A model generated the notes under the pieces. The model was not told where the DNA came from and made no database searches. It worked only from the letters and a program-made list of their open reading frames with translations. 38,477 bases of DNA from an uncultured Lachnospiraceae bacterium. Lineage in GTDB: Bacteria; Bacillota; Clostridia; Lachnospirales; Lachnospiraceae. The translations under genes and the position numbers were made by a program. Where the stretch lies: NCBI GenBank assembly GCA_947593655.1, contig CANQDS010000014.1, positions 1 to 38,477 on the forward strand, written 5' to 3'. Below, piece after piece: positions 17,716 to 26,840 of the stretch. Positions within the stretch are counted from its first letter, which is position 1. Every line of letters begins with the position of its first letter.

Positions 17716-19074
17716 TTAAAGGAACACATATTTCAGCACGAACAGCACGGCCAATACATACATTAACGGCGTGATCTTCTTTGCTTTTCCGCAGATCAGG
17801 TTGATCACCACATAAGAGATGATGCCGACTGCGATCCCTTCGGAAATGCTGTACATCAGCGGCATCGCAAGCAGGCACAGATAAGCCGGAACCGCTTCCG
17901 TCATATCCTTAAAATCGATCTCTGCGACTGCGCTTACCATCAGAAATCCGACAAACATCAGCGCCGGAGCCGTTGCAAATCCCGGAATCGCGCAGAAGAC
18001 CGGCGCGAAGAAGATCGCAAGCAGAAACAGGAATCCGGTTACGATGGAAGAAAGCCCGGTGCGTCCGCCCTCGGATACGCCCGCAGAGCTTTCCACAAAA
18101 GTCGTCGTGGTGGAAGTACCCAGTACCGCGCCCGCCGAAGTCGCGATCGCGTCCGCTAAAAGCGCCTCGCGGATCCGCAGGAGCTTGCCGTTCTTATCCA
18201 GCATGTCCGCCTTATTCGCTACGCCGATCAGCGTTCCGAGCGTATCAAACATATCGACAAACAAAAACGAGCAGATGATCACGATAAAGTCAAAAATGCG
18301 CACCCCGTCAAAATCCACCTTGAAGCACTGTCCGAACGTGGAGCCGATCGCCGTTAAGTCAAACGACGACCATGACGGAAACAGGGAATAAAATCCGGCC
18401 TCGGCGTCCACGGTATAAATGCCGACCGCCTGGCAGAGCATTCCCAGCACCCAGGTTGCAAAAATTCCGATCAGAATGGAACCTTTCACTTTTTTCACAT
18501 AAAGGATCGCGATAATAAACAATCCGATGACCGCCAGCAGCGCGCTGATTCCCACCGTTGAGAAATTCTCGCGGAAATTGACGACCGATACCAGCGTGGT
18601 GTCGTCATTGACGACCAGATAGCTGTTCTGCAGGCCGATAAACGCGACAAACAGGCCGATGCCCACCGACACGCCCTTTTTCAGCGTAAGCGGGATCGCA
18701 TTAAAGATCGCCTCGCGCACATTGGTCAGCGAAAGCACGATAAAGATCAGGCCCTCGATGAATACCGCAAATAACGCAAACTGCCAGGAATACCCCATGT
18801 TGCCGCATATCGTGTAGGCAAAATAGGCATTCAGCCCCAGCCCCGGTGCCAGCGCAAACGGATAATTCGCCAGCAGCGCCATCGCGATCGTTCCGACAAA
18901 CGCCGCAAGCGCCGTCGCCATCAATACCGCATTCTTGTCCATCCCGGAAGCGGACAGGATATCCGGATTGACCGCCAGTATGTACGCCATCGTCATAAAC
19001 GTCGTGATCCCGGCGATGACTTCCGTGCGCACATTCGTGTTGTTTTCCCTTAGCTTAAACCATTTTTCTAACAT
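17716..19074 (-). CDS. NCS2-family purine permease (AzgA/PbuG-like)
   Basis: The 452-residue polytopic protein has the family hallmarks: TEVIAGITTFMTMAYI at the N-terminus, NPDILSASGMD, APGLGLNAYFAYT, and TFVESSAGVSEGGRTGL around residue 320. These mark AzgA/PbuG-type carriers that import guanine, hypoxanthine or adenine with a cation. About twelve to fourteen membrane segments are visible. The ribosome site is GGAGAG, 5-6 bases before the start. It lies 90 bases after the EAL gene; I saw no clear promoter or purine riboswitch in that gap, so cotranscription with the EAL gene is possible. The nearby pur genes fit a purine theme. Confidence 0.92.
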   Translation of the reverse strand: MLEKWFKLRENNTNVRTEVIAGITTFMTMAYILAVNPDILSASGMDKNAVLMATALAAFVGTIAMALLANYPFALAPGLGLNAYFAYTICGNMGYSWQFALFAVFIEGLIFIVLSLTNVREAIFNAIPLTLKKGVSVGIGLFVAFIGLQNSYLVVNDDTTLVSVVNFRENFSTVGISALLAVIGLFIIAILYVKKVKGSILIGIFATWVLGMLCQAVGIYTVDAEAGFYSLFPSWSSFDLTAIGSTFGQCFKVDFDGVRIFDFIVIICSFLFVDMFDTLGTLIGVANKADMLDKNGKLLRIREALLADAIATSAGAVLGTSTTTTFVESSAGVSEGGRTGLSSIVTGFLFLLAIFFAPVFCAIPGFATAPALMFVGFLMVSAVAEIDFKDMTEAVPAYLCLLAMPLMYSISEGIAVGIISYVVINLICGKAKKITPLMYVLAVLFVLKYVFL

Positions 19075-19164
19075 TGTTCTCTCCTTTTTCTTTTATTGAA
19101 AACCCACTTCCGCCCAATGGACGGTGCGAGGATCCTCCGTTGGAAAATTGTAAAGATCGAAAAA

Positions 19165-20934
19165 TCACATGAACTTCTCGTAAAACTCCTCCTGCGGAAC
19201 CGGCCGCCCGAAATAGTACCCCTGTACCACTTTGCACTGCATCTCTTTTAAGAGTTCGATCTGTTCCTCCGTCTCCGCCCCTTCGACGACGCAGTCAATG
19301 CCCAGTTCGTCGATCATGGCGATCAGATGCTTTAACACGATGCGGCTGCGCGGGCTTTCGGCAATCTCCTTGACCATCGACCGGTCGATCTTTGCGGTGT
19401 CGAAACGGAACCGCGACAGCATCTCCATATTGGAGTACTGCGTCCCGAAATCGTCCATCGACAGCTGGAAGCCCATCCGCTGGAGCTTCGAAGCGAGGCT
19501 GCTGATTACAATATGATCCATGTCCCCGACGCTTTCCGTGATCTCGAGCCGGATCAGCTCATGCGGCACCTGATAGTTCTCCGCGATCCGCCGGACCGTT
19601 TCAATGATATCTTCCTGCAGGAGCGTATTTTTGGAAAAATTCACGGAAATCGGCACCACGCGCCTTCCTTCTTCCATCGCCTTCTCCTGAAAACGGAACA
19701 TCTCTTCCAGCACAAACAGATCGACCAGATGGATCACTTTATGCTGTTCCAGAACCGGGACAAAATGCATCGGACTGACAATGCCGAGCTTCTCCTCATA
19801 AAGGCGGATCAGCGCCTCCGCGCCTACCGTCTGCCCGCTGTTGATATTGACTTTCGGCTGCAGATAAACCCGGAAATGGCCTTTGCTGATCTCCTCCTGA
19901 ATGTCCTCCATCATATAGACTTCCAGACGCTTGTCCACCTGCCGGTCGATCATCCGGCGCTCCCGGTCGTGCAGCATCATCTCCTCCGCCTGATCCATCA
20001 GGCCCTTTAAGATAATGCGGTCGCTCCAGTCATAACCGACCGCGACGCCGAACGTCAGCTCGCCGGTTTTTTTCAAAAATTTTGCGATCAGCGCTTCAAA
20101 ATCCATTCTGGAAATATCCGGACAGATCACCGCAAACTCATCCTGCTCGTAGCGGAAAACCCGGTATCCGGTAAACACTTCCTTAAATACGTTCGCCAGC
20201 GCGCACAGGCGGACATTCCCGTGCTCGTAGCCGAATTCACGGTTGATATTCTTCAGCTGGACGATATCCGCCCGGCAGACGCCCATCGAATCCACCTCCC
20301 GCCAGCGGTCGCCCCAGCTGACGTAGCTCGAACGGTTCCATGCCCCGGTCAGCCGGTCGTGCTCCATCTCATACTCCCGCTGTTTCCAGAGGTTCTTGCG
20401 CAGAATATCCCCGGTCAGATAGACGCAGAACATCCGAAGCAGCGTCATCTCTCCCAGATTCTTCTTCGGATTTAAGATCAGAATGGTTCCGGCGTACTTC
20501 TCTTTCCGAACCAGTTTCTTCGCATAAACCGCCGTAATGCCATTCTGCTCCATCCGCCGGTAAAGCTCGGGCTGCTGCTCTTTGACCGCCGCGATCTCAT
20601 CCAGCTGAACCACGCCTTCGCCGTCCTCCAATACCTCGTACCGGAAAATATCCCCGCTGTGGATCTCCTGAAGCAGGGCTTCTGTCAGTTCTGCGGCAGA
20701 TTCCCTGTGAAATTCATTCAGGCATTCGCCAAATCCCTGTGAACTGCTCATGACGCAGATGCAGTCCGCTCCGTAATAATCCGCAATGATCTGAAGCACC
20801 TGTTTCTGCTCCTGCGGATTATCGTCATTATTAAAATGGGAGATGCACTCCTCCATCGTTTCCAAAATCTCGATCTTCGACTGCAGGGCCGTTTCCGCCG
20901 GAAACTGCTCTTCCCTGATTTCCGTTTCCGTCAT
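19165..20934 (-). CDS. EAL-domain c-di-GMP phosphodiesterase with degenerate GGDEF
   Basis: The 589-residue cytoplasmic protein has three parts: an N-terminal GAF-like sensor region (about 20-180), a GGDEF fold (about 185-330) and an EAL domain (about 340-585). The GGDEF signature is replaced by EQDEF, so cyclase activity is unlikely. The EAL domain keeps its catalytic elements: EAL in GAEALIR, the Asn in VNFSK, EITES, DDFGTQYSN, the Lys in AKIDRS, VVEGAET and the Gln in VQGYYFGRP. It should therefore hydrolyse c-di-GMP, with the degenerate domain possibly binding GTP. The start at 20934 has AGGAGG 8 bases upstream; the GTG three codons earlier overlaps that site. A possible promoter lies at 20971-20999. 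Confidence 0.9.
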   Translation of the reverse strand: MTETEIREEQFPAETALQSKIEILETMEECISHFNNDDNPQEQKQVLQIIADYYGADCICVMSSSQGFGECLNEFHRESAAELTEALLQEIHSGDIFRYEVLEDGEGVVQLDEIAAVKEQQPELYRRMEQNGITAVYAKKLVRKEKYAGTILILNPKKNLGEMTLLRMFCVYLTGDILRKNLWKQREYEMEHDRLTGAWNRSSYVSWGDRWREVDSMGVCRADIVQLKNINREFGYEHGNVRLCALANVFKEVFTGYRVFRYEQDEFAVICPDISRMDFEALIAKFLKKTGELTFGVAVGYDWSDRIILKGLMDQAEEMMLHDRERRMIDRQVDKRLEVYMMEDIQEEISKGHFRVYLQPKVNINSGQTVGAEALIRLYEEKLGIVSPMHFVPVLEQHKVIHLVDLFVLEEMFRFQEKAMEEGRRVVPISVNFSKNTLLQEDIIETVRRIAENYQVPHELIRLEITESVGDMDHIVISSLASKLQRMGFQLSMDDFGTQYSNMEMLSRFRFDTAKIDRSMVKEIAESPRSRIVLKHLIAMIDELGIDCVVEGAETEEQIELLKEMQCKVVQGYYFGRPVPQEEFYEKFM

Positions 20935-20970
20935 TTTGTCCACCTCCTTTTTGTTTTCTTATTTTTTATG

Positions 20971-20999
20971 CCTATATCCGAATTAACCGGTATCGGCAA
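20971..20999 (-). promoter_or_regulatory. Possible promoter of the EAL gene
   Basis: On the minus strand TTGCCG (20994-20999) and TATAGG (20971-20976) are separated by 17 bases and lie about 40 bases before the start codon. Both boxes deviate from consensus, so this is tentative. Confidence 0.4.
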
Positions 21000-21068
21000 A
21001 TTCTGCATACGATCAATTTCTTTTTTTCAATTTCTTCTTCGATTTCCTTTCCGGATCCGGCGGAAACG

Positions 21069-21719
21069 TCAGCTTCCGTCCGGCAGAAATCCCATCTCTT
21101 CGAGCACTTTCGGCAGATCGCAGAAACGCTCCGCCTCCGGCACATTTTCACAAATTGTCCCGAACCCGTAAGCGGCATGGACGAATTTTGCGCCCGCTTC
21201 CCGGCTCGCATCATGATCGCTCTGGGTATCCCCGATGTAGACTGCATCGTCGAGTCCGTTCCGCCCCCACAGAAGCCGGATATTTTCCCCTTTCTGCAGC
21301 CCGTTATTTCCGTAGCACTCAAAATCCTCAAACAGGTCTTCCATTTCGTAATATCCCAGAAACGCTTCGATATATCCGGACTGGCAGTTGCTTACGATAT
21401 AAAGCGGACAACGCTGTTTCAATCGTTCCAGCGTCGGACGGACCTCCGGGTACAAAACGCCGCCGTGCGTCCCCAGATAATCGTTCTCTTCCCCGCAGCA
21501 TTCCTCCAAAAGCAATCGTGCTTCTTCTTCTCCGGCCTCCGGAAACAGGAGCCGCGCAATGACATCCATGGTTTTTCCCATCACGCCCTGAATATCTTCC
21601 ACCGTAAGCGGTGCCCGCGGATAGCCGTTCCTCTGCACGGCCCGGTTCCACGATTCCGCTACCTGTACGGAAGAATCCCAGAGCGTTCCGTCCATGTCAA
21701 AAATGATTCCTTTTTTCAT
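21069..21719 (-). CDS. HAD-family phosphatase (phosphoglycolate phosphatase-like)
   Basis: The 216-residue protein is a HAD hydrolase with motif I DMDGTLWD (Asp8 nucleophile, Asp10), motif II SNCQSG, a Lys in QKGEN and motif IV IGDTQSDHDA. A cap domain lies at about 15-85. The family dephosphorylates small phosphate esters such as phosphoglycolate; the actual substrate cannot be read from sequence. The start overlaps the purD stop by 4 bases, so it is the last gene of the purMND transcript. Confidence 0.85.
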   Translation of the reverse strand: MKKGIIFDMDGTLWDSSVQVAESWNRAVQRNGYPRAPLTVEDIQGVMGKTMDVIARLLFPEAGEEEARLLLEECCGEENDYLGTHGGVLYPEVRPTLERLKQRCPLYIVSNCQSGYIEAFLGYYEMEDLFEDFECYGNNGLQKGENIRLLWGRNGLDDAVYIGDTQSDHDASREAGAKFVHAAYGFGTICENVPEAERFCDLPKVLEEMGFLPDGS

Positions 21720-22990
21720 GCTTCGTCAATTGCCTTTCCGATATCATGGCGCATGTATTTATGGTCGAAATCAACCCACTCCGCCGCTTCATACGCTTTC
21801 GCGCGCGCTTCTTTTAGGTCTTTCCCGGTCGCCGTAACGCCCAGCACGCGCCCGCCGTTCGTAACGATCTGCCCGTCTCCATTAAACGCCGATCCGGCAT
21901 GGAAACAGAAATAATCCTCTTTCCCGTCAAACTTCTCCAGTCCCCGGATCGGAAAACCTTTCTCATACGCTACCGGATAGCCTTCCGAAGCCAGTACCAC
22001 ACAGACCGCCGCATTGTCCTCAAACTGCAGGTCGATCGTATCCAGTTTCCCGTCCACGCACGCTTCCATCACGTCGATGATGTCATTCTTCATGCGCGGA
22101 AGTACCACCTGCGCCTCCGGATCCCCGAACCGCGCATTGTATTCCAGCACTTTCGGGCCGTCTTCGGTCAGCATCAGCCCGAAGAAGATCACGCCGGTAA
22201 ACGGCCGCCCTTCCTTCACCATCGCATCGACAGTCGGCTGGTAGATGTATTTCCGGCAGAACTCGTCCACTTTCTCCGTATAGAACGGACTCGGGGAAAA
22301 GGTTCCCATGCCGCCGGTATTTAAGCCCTGATCTCCGTCTTTCGCACGCTTATGATCCTGTGCGGAGGACATGATCCGGATGGTTTTCCCGTCCACGAAC
22401 GAAAGCACCGACACTTCGCGCCCGGTCATAAACTCCTCTATGACCATCGTATTTCCCGCCGCGCCGAACTTCTTATCCTCCATGATCGTCTTAACACCGT
22501 CTTTCGCCTCTTCCAGCGTCTGGCAGATCAGCACGCCCTTCCCGAGCGCCAGCCCGTCCGCTTTCAGCACGATCGGAAACTTCGCCGTTTCCAGATAGGC
22601 CAGCGCCTCGGCCGGATCGGTGAAATTCTCATACGCCGCCGTCGGGATCCCGTATTTCTTCATCAGATCCTTGGAAAACGCCTTGGATGCCTCCAGAATC
22701 GCGGCATTCTTCCTCGGCCCGAATACCTTTAACCCTTCCGCTTCAAACGCATCGACAATCCCGCCGGCCAGCGGATCGTCCATTCCGATGATCGTAAAAT
22801 CGATTTCTTTCTCCTTCGCAAACGCGATCAGCCGGTCAAATTCCATCGCGCCGATCGGAACACATTCCGCCAGCGACGCGATCCCGGCGTTTCCCGGCGC
22901 ACAGTAGAGCTTGTCCACGCGCGGGCTTTTCGCTGCGGATGCTGCGATCGCATGTTCCCTTCCGCCGCTTCCTATGATAAAAACTTTCAT
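21716..22990 (-). CDS. purD: Phosphoribosylamine-glycine ligase
   Basis: GAR synthetase joins glycine to phosphoribosylamine with ATP, step 2 of purine synthesis. The 424-residue protein shows the N-terminal GSGGREHA, the ATP-grasp region with KADGLALGKGV, IEEFMTGREVS, and NTGGMGTFSPSP, and the metal/nucleotide-binding LEYNARFGDPE. The start at 22990 ([10 protein letters not shown]) has GGAGG upstream and overlaps the purN stop by 4 bases; the longer frame upstream is the purN tail read in another frame. Length is normal for the family. Confidence 0.97.
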   Translation of the reverse strand: MKVFIIGSGGREHAIAASAAKSPRVDKLYCAPGNAGIASLAECVPIGAMEFDRLIAFAKEKEIDFTIIGMDDPLAGGIVDAFEAEGLKVFGPRKNAAILEASKAFSKDLMKKYGIPTAAYENFTDPAEALAYLETAKFPIVLKADGLALGKGVLICQTLEEAKDGVKTIMEDKKFGAAGNTMVIEEFMTGREVSVLSFVDGKTIRIMSSAQDHKRAKDGDQGLNTGGMGTFSPSPFYTEKVDEFCRKYIYQPTVDAMVKEGRPFTGVIFFGLMLTEDGPKVLEYNARFGDPEAQVVLPRMKNDIIDVMEACVDGKLDTIDLQFEDNAAVCVVLASEGYPVAYEKGFPIRGLEKFDGKEDYFCFHAGSAFNGDGQIVTNGGRVLGVTATGKDLKEARAKAYEAAEWVDFDHKYMRHDIGKAIDEA

Positions 22991-23646
22991 TCTGATTCCT
23001 CCCGTCCTGTCTGCTGTTCTGATTCCAGGATCCGGACCTGTCCGTCCTGAACCGATACCCTTCCGTTTGCGATCAGATCGACCGCCTGCGGCAGGATCAC
23101 CCATTCCGCCTGTTCCATTACCCGCTTCTGCAAAATCTCCGGGGTATCGCCCGGCAGGACTTCGACCGCCTTCTGCAGGATGATCGGCCCGGTATCCGTT
23201 CCCTCATCCACAAAATGCACCGTCGCCCCGGTCACTTTCACGCCGCGCGCAAGCGCACCCTCATGCACCTTTAACCCGTAATAACCCTTTCCGCAGAAAG
23301 ACGGGATCAGGGACGGATGGATATTGATGATGCGGTTTCGGTATTTTTCGATCACCTGCGGCGGGATCACCACCAGAAATCCGGCCAGTACGACCAGATC
23401 CGCCGCAAACGAATCCAGCGTTTCCAGAAACGCCCGGTTAAACTGCTCCCGGCTCCCGTAATCCTTCGGAGAAACGCAGACAGCCGAAATCCCGCGGCCG
23501 GCCGCGCGCTTTAGGGCATACGCATTCGGATTATTGCTGATCACGCCCGCGATCTGCGCATTGGTGACGGTTCCCCGGTCGATCGCATCCATGATCGCCT
23601 GTAGATTTGTTCCCCCTCCGGAAACGCATACCGCTATTTTCAGCAT
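22987..23646 (-). CDS. purN: Phosphoribosylglycinamide formyltransferase
   Basis: GAR transformylase adds the formyl group from 10-formyltetrahydrofolate, step 3 of purine synthesis. The 219-residue protein has the phosphate loop [10 protein letters not shown], and the catalytic Asn108, His110 and Asp151 in [11 protein letters not shown] and DEGTDTGPI. It overlaps purM by 7 bases upstream and purD by 4 bases downstream, so the three are coupled. The C-terminal tail after residue 200 is rich in Glu and Gln. Confidence 0.97.
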   Translation of the reverse strand: MLKIAVCVSGGGTNLQAIMDAIDRGTVTNAQIAGVISNNPNAYALKRAAGRGISAVCVSPKDYGSREQFNRAFLETLDSFAADLVVLAGFLVVIPPQVIEKYRNRIINIHPSLIPSFCGKGYYGLKVHEGALARGVKVTGATVHFVDEGTDTGPIILQKAVEVLPGDTPEILQKRVMEQAEWVILPQAVDLIANGRVSVQDGQVRILESEQQTGREESE

Positions 23647-24665
23647 ATGGTTACTCCTTTTTCTCCGTCTTCGATCCGGCCGATGAAATACGGCGTCTCG
23701 CCCGCAGCGCGGACGGCTTCGGCCGCCTTGTCCGCGTCGGCAGGATCGACCGCAAAGATCATACCGATTCCCATGTTGTATGTATTGTACATCACTTTCT
23801 CTTCCACGCCGCCGTCTTTGGCCATCATCCGGAAGATCGGAGGCACTTCGTAGCTTTCCTTCTCGATCACGGCCCGCTTTCCTTCCGGAAGCATCCGCGG
23901 GATATTCTCATAGAAGCCGCCGCCGGTAATATGGCTGCACGCTTTGATGCGGACGCCCGCATCTTTCACTGAACGGAGCGCTTTCACATAGATCTTGGTC
24001 GGCACAAGCAGCGCCTCGCCCAGCGTGGTTCCCAGTTCTTCAAAACGGGTATTCAGCGTCTCCTCATTCATGCGGAAGATCCGGCGCACAAGGGAAAATC
24101 CGTTGGAATGGACGCCGGAAGAAGCCATTCCGACCAGCACATCGCCCGCTTTGACCTCCGCGCCGGTAATGATGTCCTTCTCATCCACGACGCCGACCGC
24201 AAAACCGGCCAGATCGTATTCGTCCTCCGGGTAAAAGCCCGGCATCTCCGCCGTCTCCCCGCCGATCAGCGCGGCTCCCGCCTGACGGCAGCCTTCCGCG
24301 ACGCCGCCTACGATATCCGCGATCTTCTCCGGATAATTCCTGCCGCACGCGATATAGTCCAGAAAAAATAATGGTTCTCCCCCGGCACATGCGATATCGT
24401 TCACGCACATCGCAACGCAGTCAATCCCCACGGTATTGTGCCGGTCCAAAAGAAACGCCAGTTTCAGCTTCGTCCCGACTCCGTCCGTACCGGACACAAG
24501 CGTCGGTTTCTCCATGCTCTTAAACGCTTCCATGGAAAAAGCGCCGGAAAATCCGCCCAATCCCGTCAATACCTCCGGGCGCATCGTCCCCTGCACATGC
24601 TTCTTCATCAGTTCCACGGATCGGTAGCCCGCTTCAATATCCACACCGGAACTCTTATAATCCAT
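23640..24665 (-). CDS. purM: Phosphoribosylformylglycinamidine cyclo-ligase
   Basis: AIR synthetase closes the imidazole ring with ATP, step 5 of purine synthesis. Recognisable segments are [11 protein letters not shown] near the start, [49 protein letters not shown] and [13 protein letters not shown]. The start at 24665 has AGGAGG 7 bases upstream; the in-frame extension beyond it crosses the promoter. The product has 341 residues, normal for PurM. It is the first gene of the purM-purN-purD-HAD transcript. Confidence 0.97.
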   Translation of the reverse strand: MDYKSSGVDIEAGYRSVELMKKHVQGTMRPEVLTGLGGFSGAFSMEAFKSMEKPTLVSGTDGVGTKLKLAFLLDRHNTVGIDCVAMCVNDIACAGGEPLFFLDYIACGRNYPEKIADIVGGVAEGCRQAGAALIGGETAEMPGFYPEDEYDLAGFAVGVVDEKDIITGAEVKAGDVLVGMASSGVHSNGFSLVRRIFRMNEETLNTRFEELGTTLGEALLVPTKIYVKALRSVKDAGVRIKACSHITGGGFYENIPRMLPEGKRAVIEKESYEVPPIFRMMAKDGGVEEKVMYNTYNMGIGMIFAVDPADADKAAEAVRAAGETPYFIGRIEDGEKGVTIC

Positions 24666-24689
24666 TGTTTTTCCTCCTAGCATAATAAT

Positions 24690-24703
24690 GGGAGTTCTCT
24701 CCC
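24690..24703 (-). other. Small hairpin at the 5' end of the purM mRNA
   Basis: GGGAG and CTCCC (24690-24694 and 24699-24703) form a 5-bp stem a few bases after the expected transcription start. It may stabilise the message; there is no sign of a riboswitch. Confidence 0.4.
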
Positions 24704-24714
24704 GACTGATACCT

Positions 24715-24743
24715 ATTATATTAAAAAAACGCAAAAGTTACAA
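24715..24743 (-). promoter_or_regulatory. Promoter of purM-purN-purD
   Basis: On the minus strand TTGTAA (24738-24743) and a perfect TATAAT (24715-24720) are separated by exactly 17 bases, within the 100-base gap between the amylase stop and the purM start. The spacer is T-rich. This makes purMND independent of purE. Confidence 0.8.
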
Positions 24744-24767
24744 CCGGAAAATCCCTATTGTTTCCAT

Positions 24768-26237
24768 TTACTCCGCCTCGGTCATCAGTTTTTCATACGC
24801 CGCCCTGCGCACCCAGACGCCGACGGAACCGCCGTCTGCCGCAAAAACGCCGCCGCCCGACGCATCGAGCCTGACCGGCTGGCGGTACGGATGCAGGACA
24901 TCGTAAAGCGTTTCGCCGACAAACGATCCGGAAACCAGCATATATTTTTCGCCGCCCGCAGAGTCCGACAGCAGGACCGCAAGGCCGGAACCCGGATGCT
25001 CGGCATCGCCGCTCCGCGTAAAACCGACGATCGAACTGTCGTCAAAATAGTTCTTCTGGCCGCCGTAGGCGTAAGCCGCGCGGATGCGGCAGAGTTTCTT
25101 AAGTCCCGGCACCGGCGCAATCTTATCGTGCGGGATCCCGTAATAATCGCCGTAAAAGACACACGGGATCCCCTTGTCCCAAAGCAGGATCAGCGCGTAG
25201 GCCAGCGGCTTGAACCACGCCGGAATAAAGGAAACGAGCGCCTGCCCCGGCTGAGTGTCGTGATTGTCAACAAACGTCACGGAATTGTCCGGCCGCGCTT
25301 CGGTCAGCGTGCCTTTTAAAATGCCAGCCATATCAAACGCCCCGTTTGAAGTCGCCGCCTGAAGGAACGCAAAATGCAGCGGAACGTCAAACAGCGAAAG
25401 GCTGTTTTCCGTCACATCCAGATAATGCGTCAGTTTTCCGATCTCTTTGGACCAGTATTCCCCGACCGTAAAGAAACTGCTGCCCTTATGCGCCCGCATG
25501 GCTTTCAGCCATTCCCGGTAAAAATCAAAGCTGATATGCTTGACGGCGTCCAGACGGAAGCCGTCCATATGTACGGTATCCAGATACCATTTTCCCCAGT
25601 CCGTCACCGCCTGTACCGTCTTAGGATTGTCCGTATCCAGATCCGCCCCCATCAGGTAGTCGTAATTGCCGTTCTCGCTGTCCGTCTCGCGGTTCCATTT
25701 TTTTCCGGCAAAACAGAACACCCCGTTCTGCTTCGATGCTTCGTCCCAGTCGGTCCCGCTGAAATCGGAAACATCCCACGTTTTCCGGGAATACTTCCCC
25801 GCCCGCCCCGGAAACTCGAATTTCGTCCACGCGGTGATCGTGCGCTCGCCGATCTCCTTTCTGCGGTCTGCGGCGTCGTCTACTTCCACCCGGACGGTTT
25901 CCGTGCCGTCCGCGCCCATCATGTGATTCAGCACCACATCCGCGAGTACCTCGATCCCCTGCTTCTGCAGCGCGGATACCGCGGCCAGATATTCCTCTTT
26001 CGTGCCGTACTTGGTCGCAACGGATCCCTTCTGGTCAAATTCGCCCAGATCGTAGGTGTCGTAAACGTCATAGCCCACGCTTTTGCTCCCCGCAGCCCCT
26101 TTGTAGGCCGGCGGGAGCCACACCATATCGATCCCGTTCTCCTTTAACGACTCCGCCTGTGCCGCCGCGCGCTTCCAGAAAAGCCCGTCCTCCGGCAGAT
26201 ACCATTCAAAATACTGCATCATTGTTTTGTTGTCCAT
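24768..26237 (-). CDS. Cytoplasmic alpha-amylase (GH13, subfamily 5-like)
   Basis: The 489-residue enzyme hydrolyses alpha-1,4-glucans. It has no signal peptide, so it should act on intracellular glycogen or imported maltodextrins. The start MMQYFEWYLPEDG and the WLPPAYKG and GYDVYDTYDLGEF blocks are typical of GH13_5. Catalytic residues are Asp230 in GFRLDAVKH, Glu260 in VGEYW and Asp327 in VDNHDTQ; ADVVLNH is the first conserved region. A GAGGAG ribosome site precedes the start. It sits between purE and purM, separated from purE by a hairpin terminator and from purM by a strong promoter, so it looks like an insertion into the purine cluster. Confidence 0.95.
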   Translation of the reverse strand: MDNKTMMQYFEWYLPEDGLFWKRAAAQAESLKENGIDMVWLPPAYKGAAGSKSVGYDVYDTYDLGEFDQKGSVATKYGTKEEYLAAVSALQKQGIEVLADVVLNHMMGADGTETVRVEVDDAADRRKEIGERTITAWTKFEFPGRAGKYSRKTWDVSDFSGTDWDEASKQNGVFCFAGKKWNRETDSENGNYDYLMGADLDTDNPKTVQAVTDWGKWYLDTVHMDGFRLDAVKHISFDFYREWLKAMRAHKGSSFFTVGEYWSKEIGKLTHYLDVTENSLSLFDVPLHFAFLQAATSNGAFDMAGILKGTLTEARPDNSVTFVDNHDTQPGQALVSFIPAWFKPLAYALILLWDKGIPCVFYGDYYGIPHDKIAPVPGLKKLCRIRAAYAYGGQKNYFDDSSIVGFTRSGDAEHPGSGLAVLLSDSAGGEKYMLVSGSFVGETLYDVLHPYRQPVRLDASGGGVFAADGGSVGVWVRRAAYEKLMTEAE

Positions 26238-26260
26238 TGTTTTCTCCTCTTTCGTTGAAT

Positions 26261-26290
26261 AAAGAAACAGGACATACCGCGTATGCCCTG
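26261..26290 (-). terminator. Terminator after purE
   Basis: On the minus strand CAGGGCATAC, a GCG loop and GTATGTCCTG form a 10-bp stem with one G-T pair (arms 26281-26290 and 26268-26277), followed by TTTCTTT. It lies between the purE stop and the amylase ribosome site, leaving no obvious room for an amylase promoter downstream, so some read-through is expected. Confidence 0.75.
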
Positions 26291-26297
26291 CGCATTT

Positions 26298-26798
26298 TTA
26301 ATAATTTTTGTAGCCGACCTCCTGCAGACGCGCGTCCTTCGCTTCCACCTGCTCCTTTAAATTCTTCGAATATTCCTTTAAGCGGTTTAAAAGCGCATCA
26401 TCCGACGTCGCCAGGATCTTTGCCGCGAGGATTCCCGCGTTTGCGCCCCCGTTGATCGCCACGGTCGCCACCGGGATTCCGGTCGGCATCTGCACGATGC
26501 TGTAAAGGCTGTCCCGACCGCCTAACGACGTGGTATGCATCGGGATCCCGATCACCGGCATCGGAAAGATCGCCGCGCACATGCCCGGCAGATGCGCCGC
26601 CATGCCCGCGCCCGCGATGATCACTTTGTAGCCTTTCGCTTCCGCGCTTTTTGCATATTCAAAAAACACATCCGGTTCGCGGTGTGCGGAAATGATCGTC
26701 ATTTCATAACTGATCCCCAGCTCTTCCAGAATATCCGCCGCTTTCGCCATAACCGGCATATCCGAATCGCTTCCCATTACAATTCCTACCTGTGCCAT
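26298..26798 (-). CDS. purE: N5-carboxyaminoimidazole ribonucleotide mutase
   Basis: PurE class I moves the carboxyl group of N5-CAIR to C4, step 6b of purine synthesis. The 166-residue protein shows GIVMGSDSDMPVM near the start, ISAHREPD with the conserved His, and AGMAAHLPGM. Start at 26798 follows GGAGG 8 bases upstream. The gene lies about 40 bases downstream of an M29 aminopeptidase and ends at a terminator; the partner PurK is not visible in the window. Confidence 0.96.
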   Translation of the reverse strand: MAQVGIVMGSDSDMPVMAKAADILEELGISYEMTIISAHREPDVFFEYAKSAEAKGYKVIIAGAGMAAHLPGMCAAIFPMPVIGIPMHTTSLGGRDSLYSIVQMPTGIPVATVAINGGANAGILAAKILATSDDALLNRLKEYSKNLKEQVEAKDARLQEVGYKNY

Positions 26799-26840
26799 TT
26801 TGTTTTTCCTCCCTCTATATCGCAATGTATCCATGTAGCC

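Noticed and set aside
19075-19164. Purine riboswitch before the NCS2 permease
   Set aside because: The 90-base gap has only an 8-bp imperfect stem; it is too short and I see none of the expected conserved loops.
22991-23104. N-terminal extension of PurD
   Set aside because: The 38 extra residues are the purN tail in another frame; the Met at 22990 has the ribosome site and the normal PurD start.
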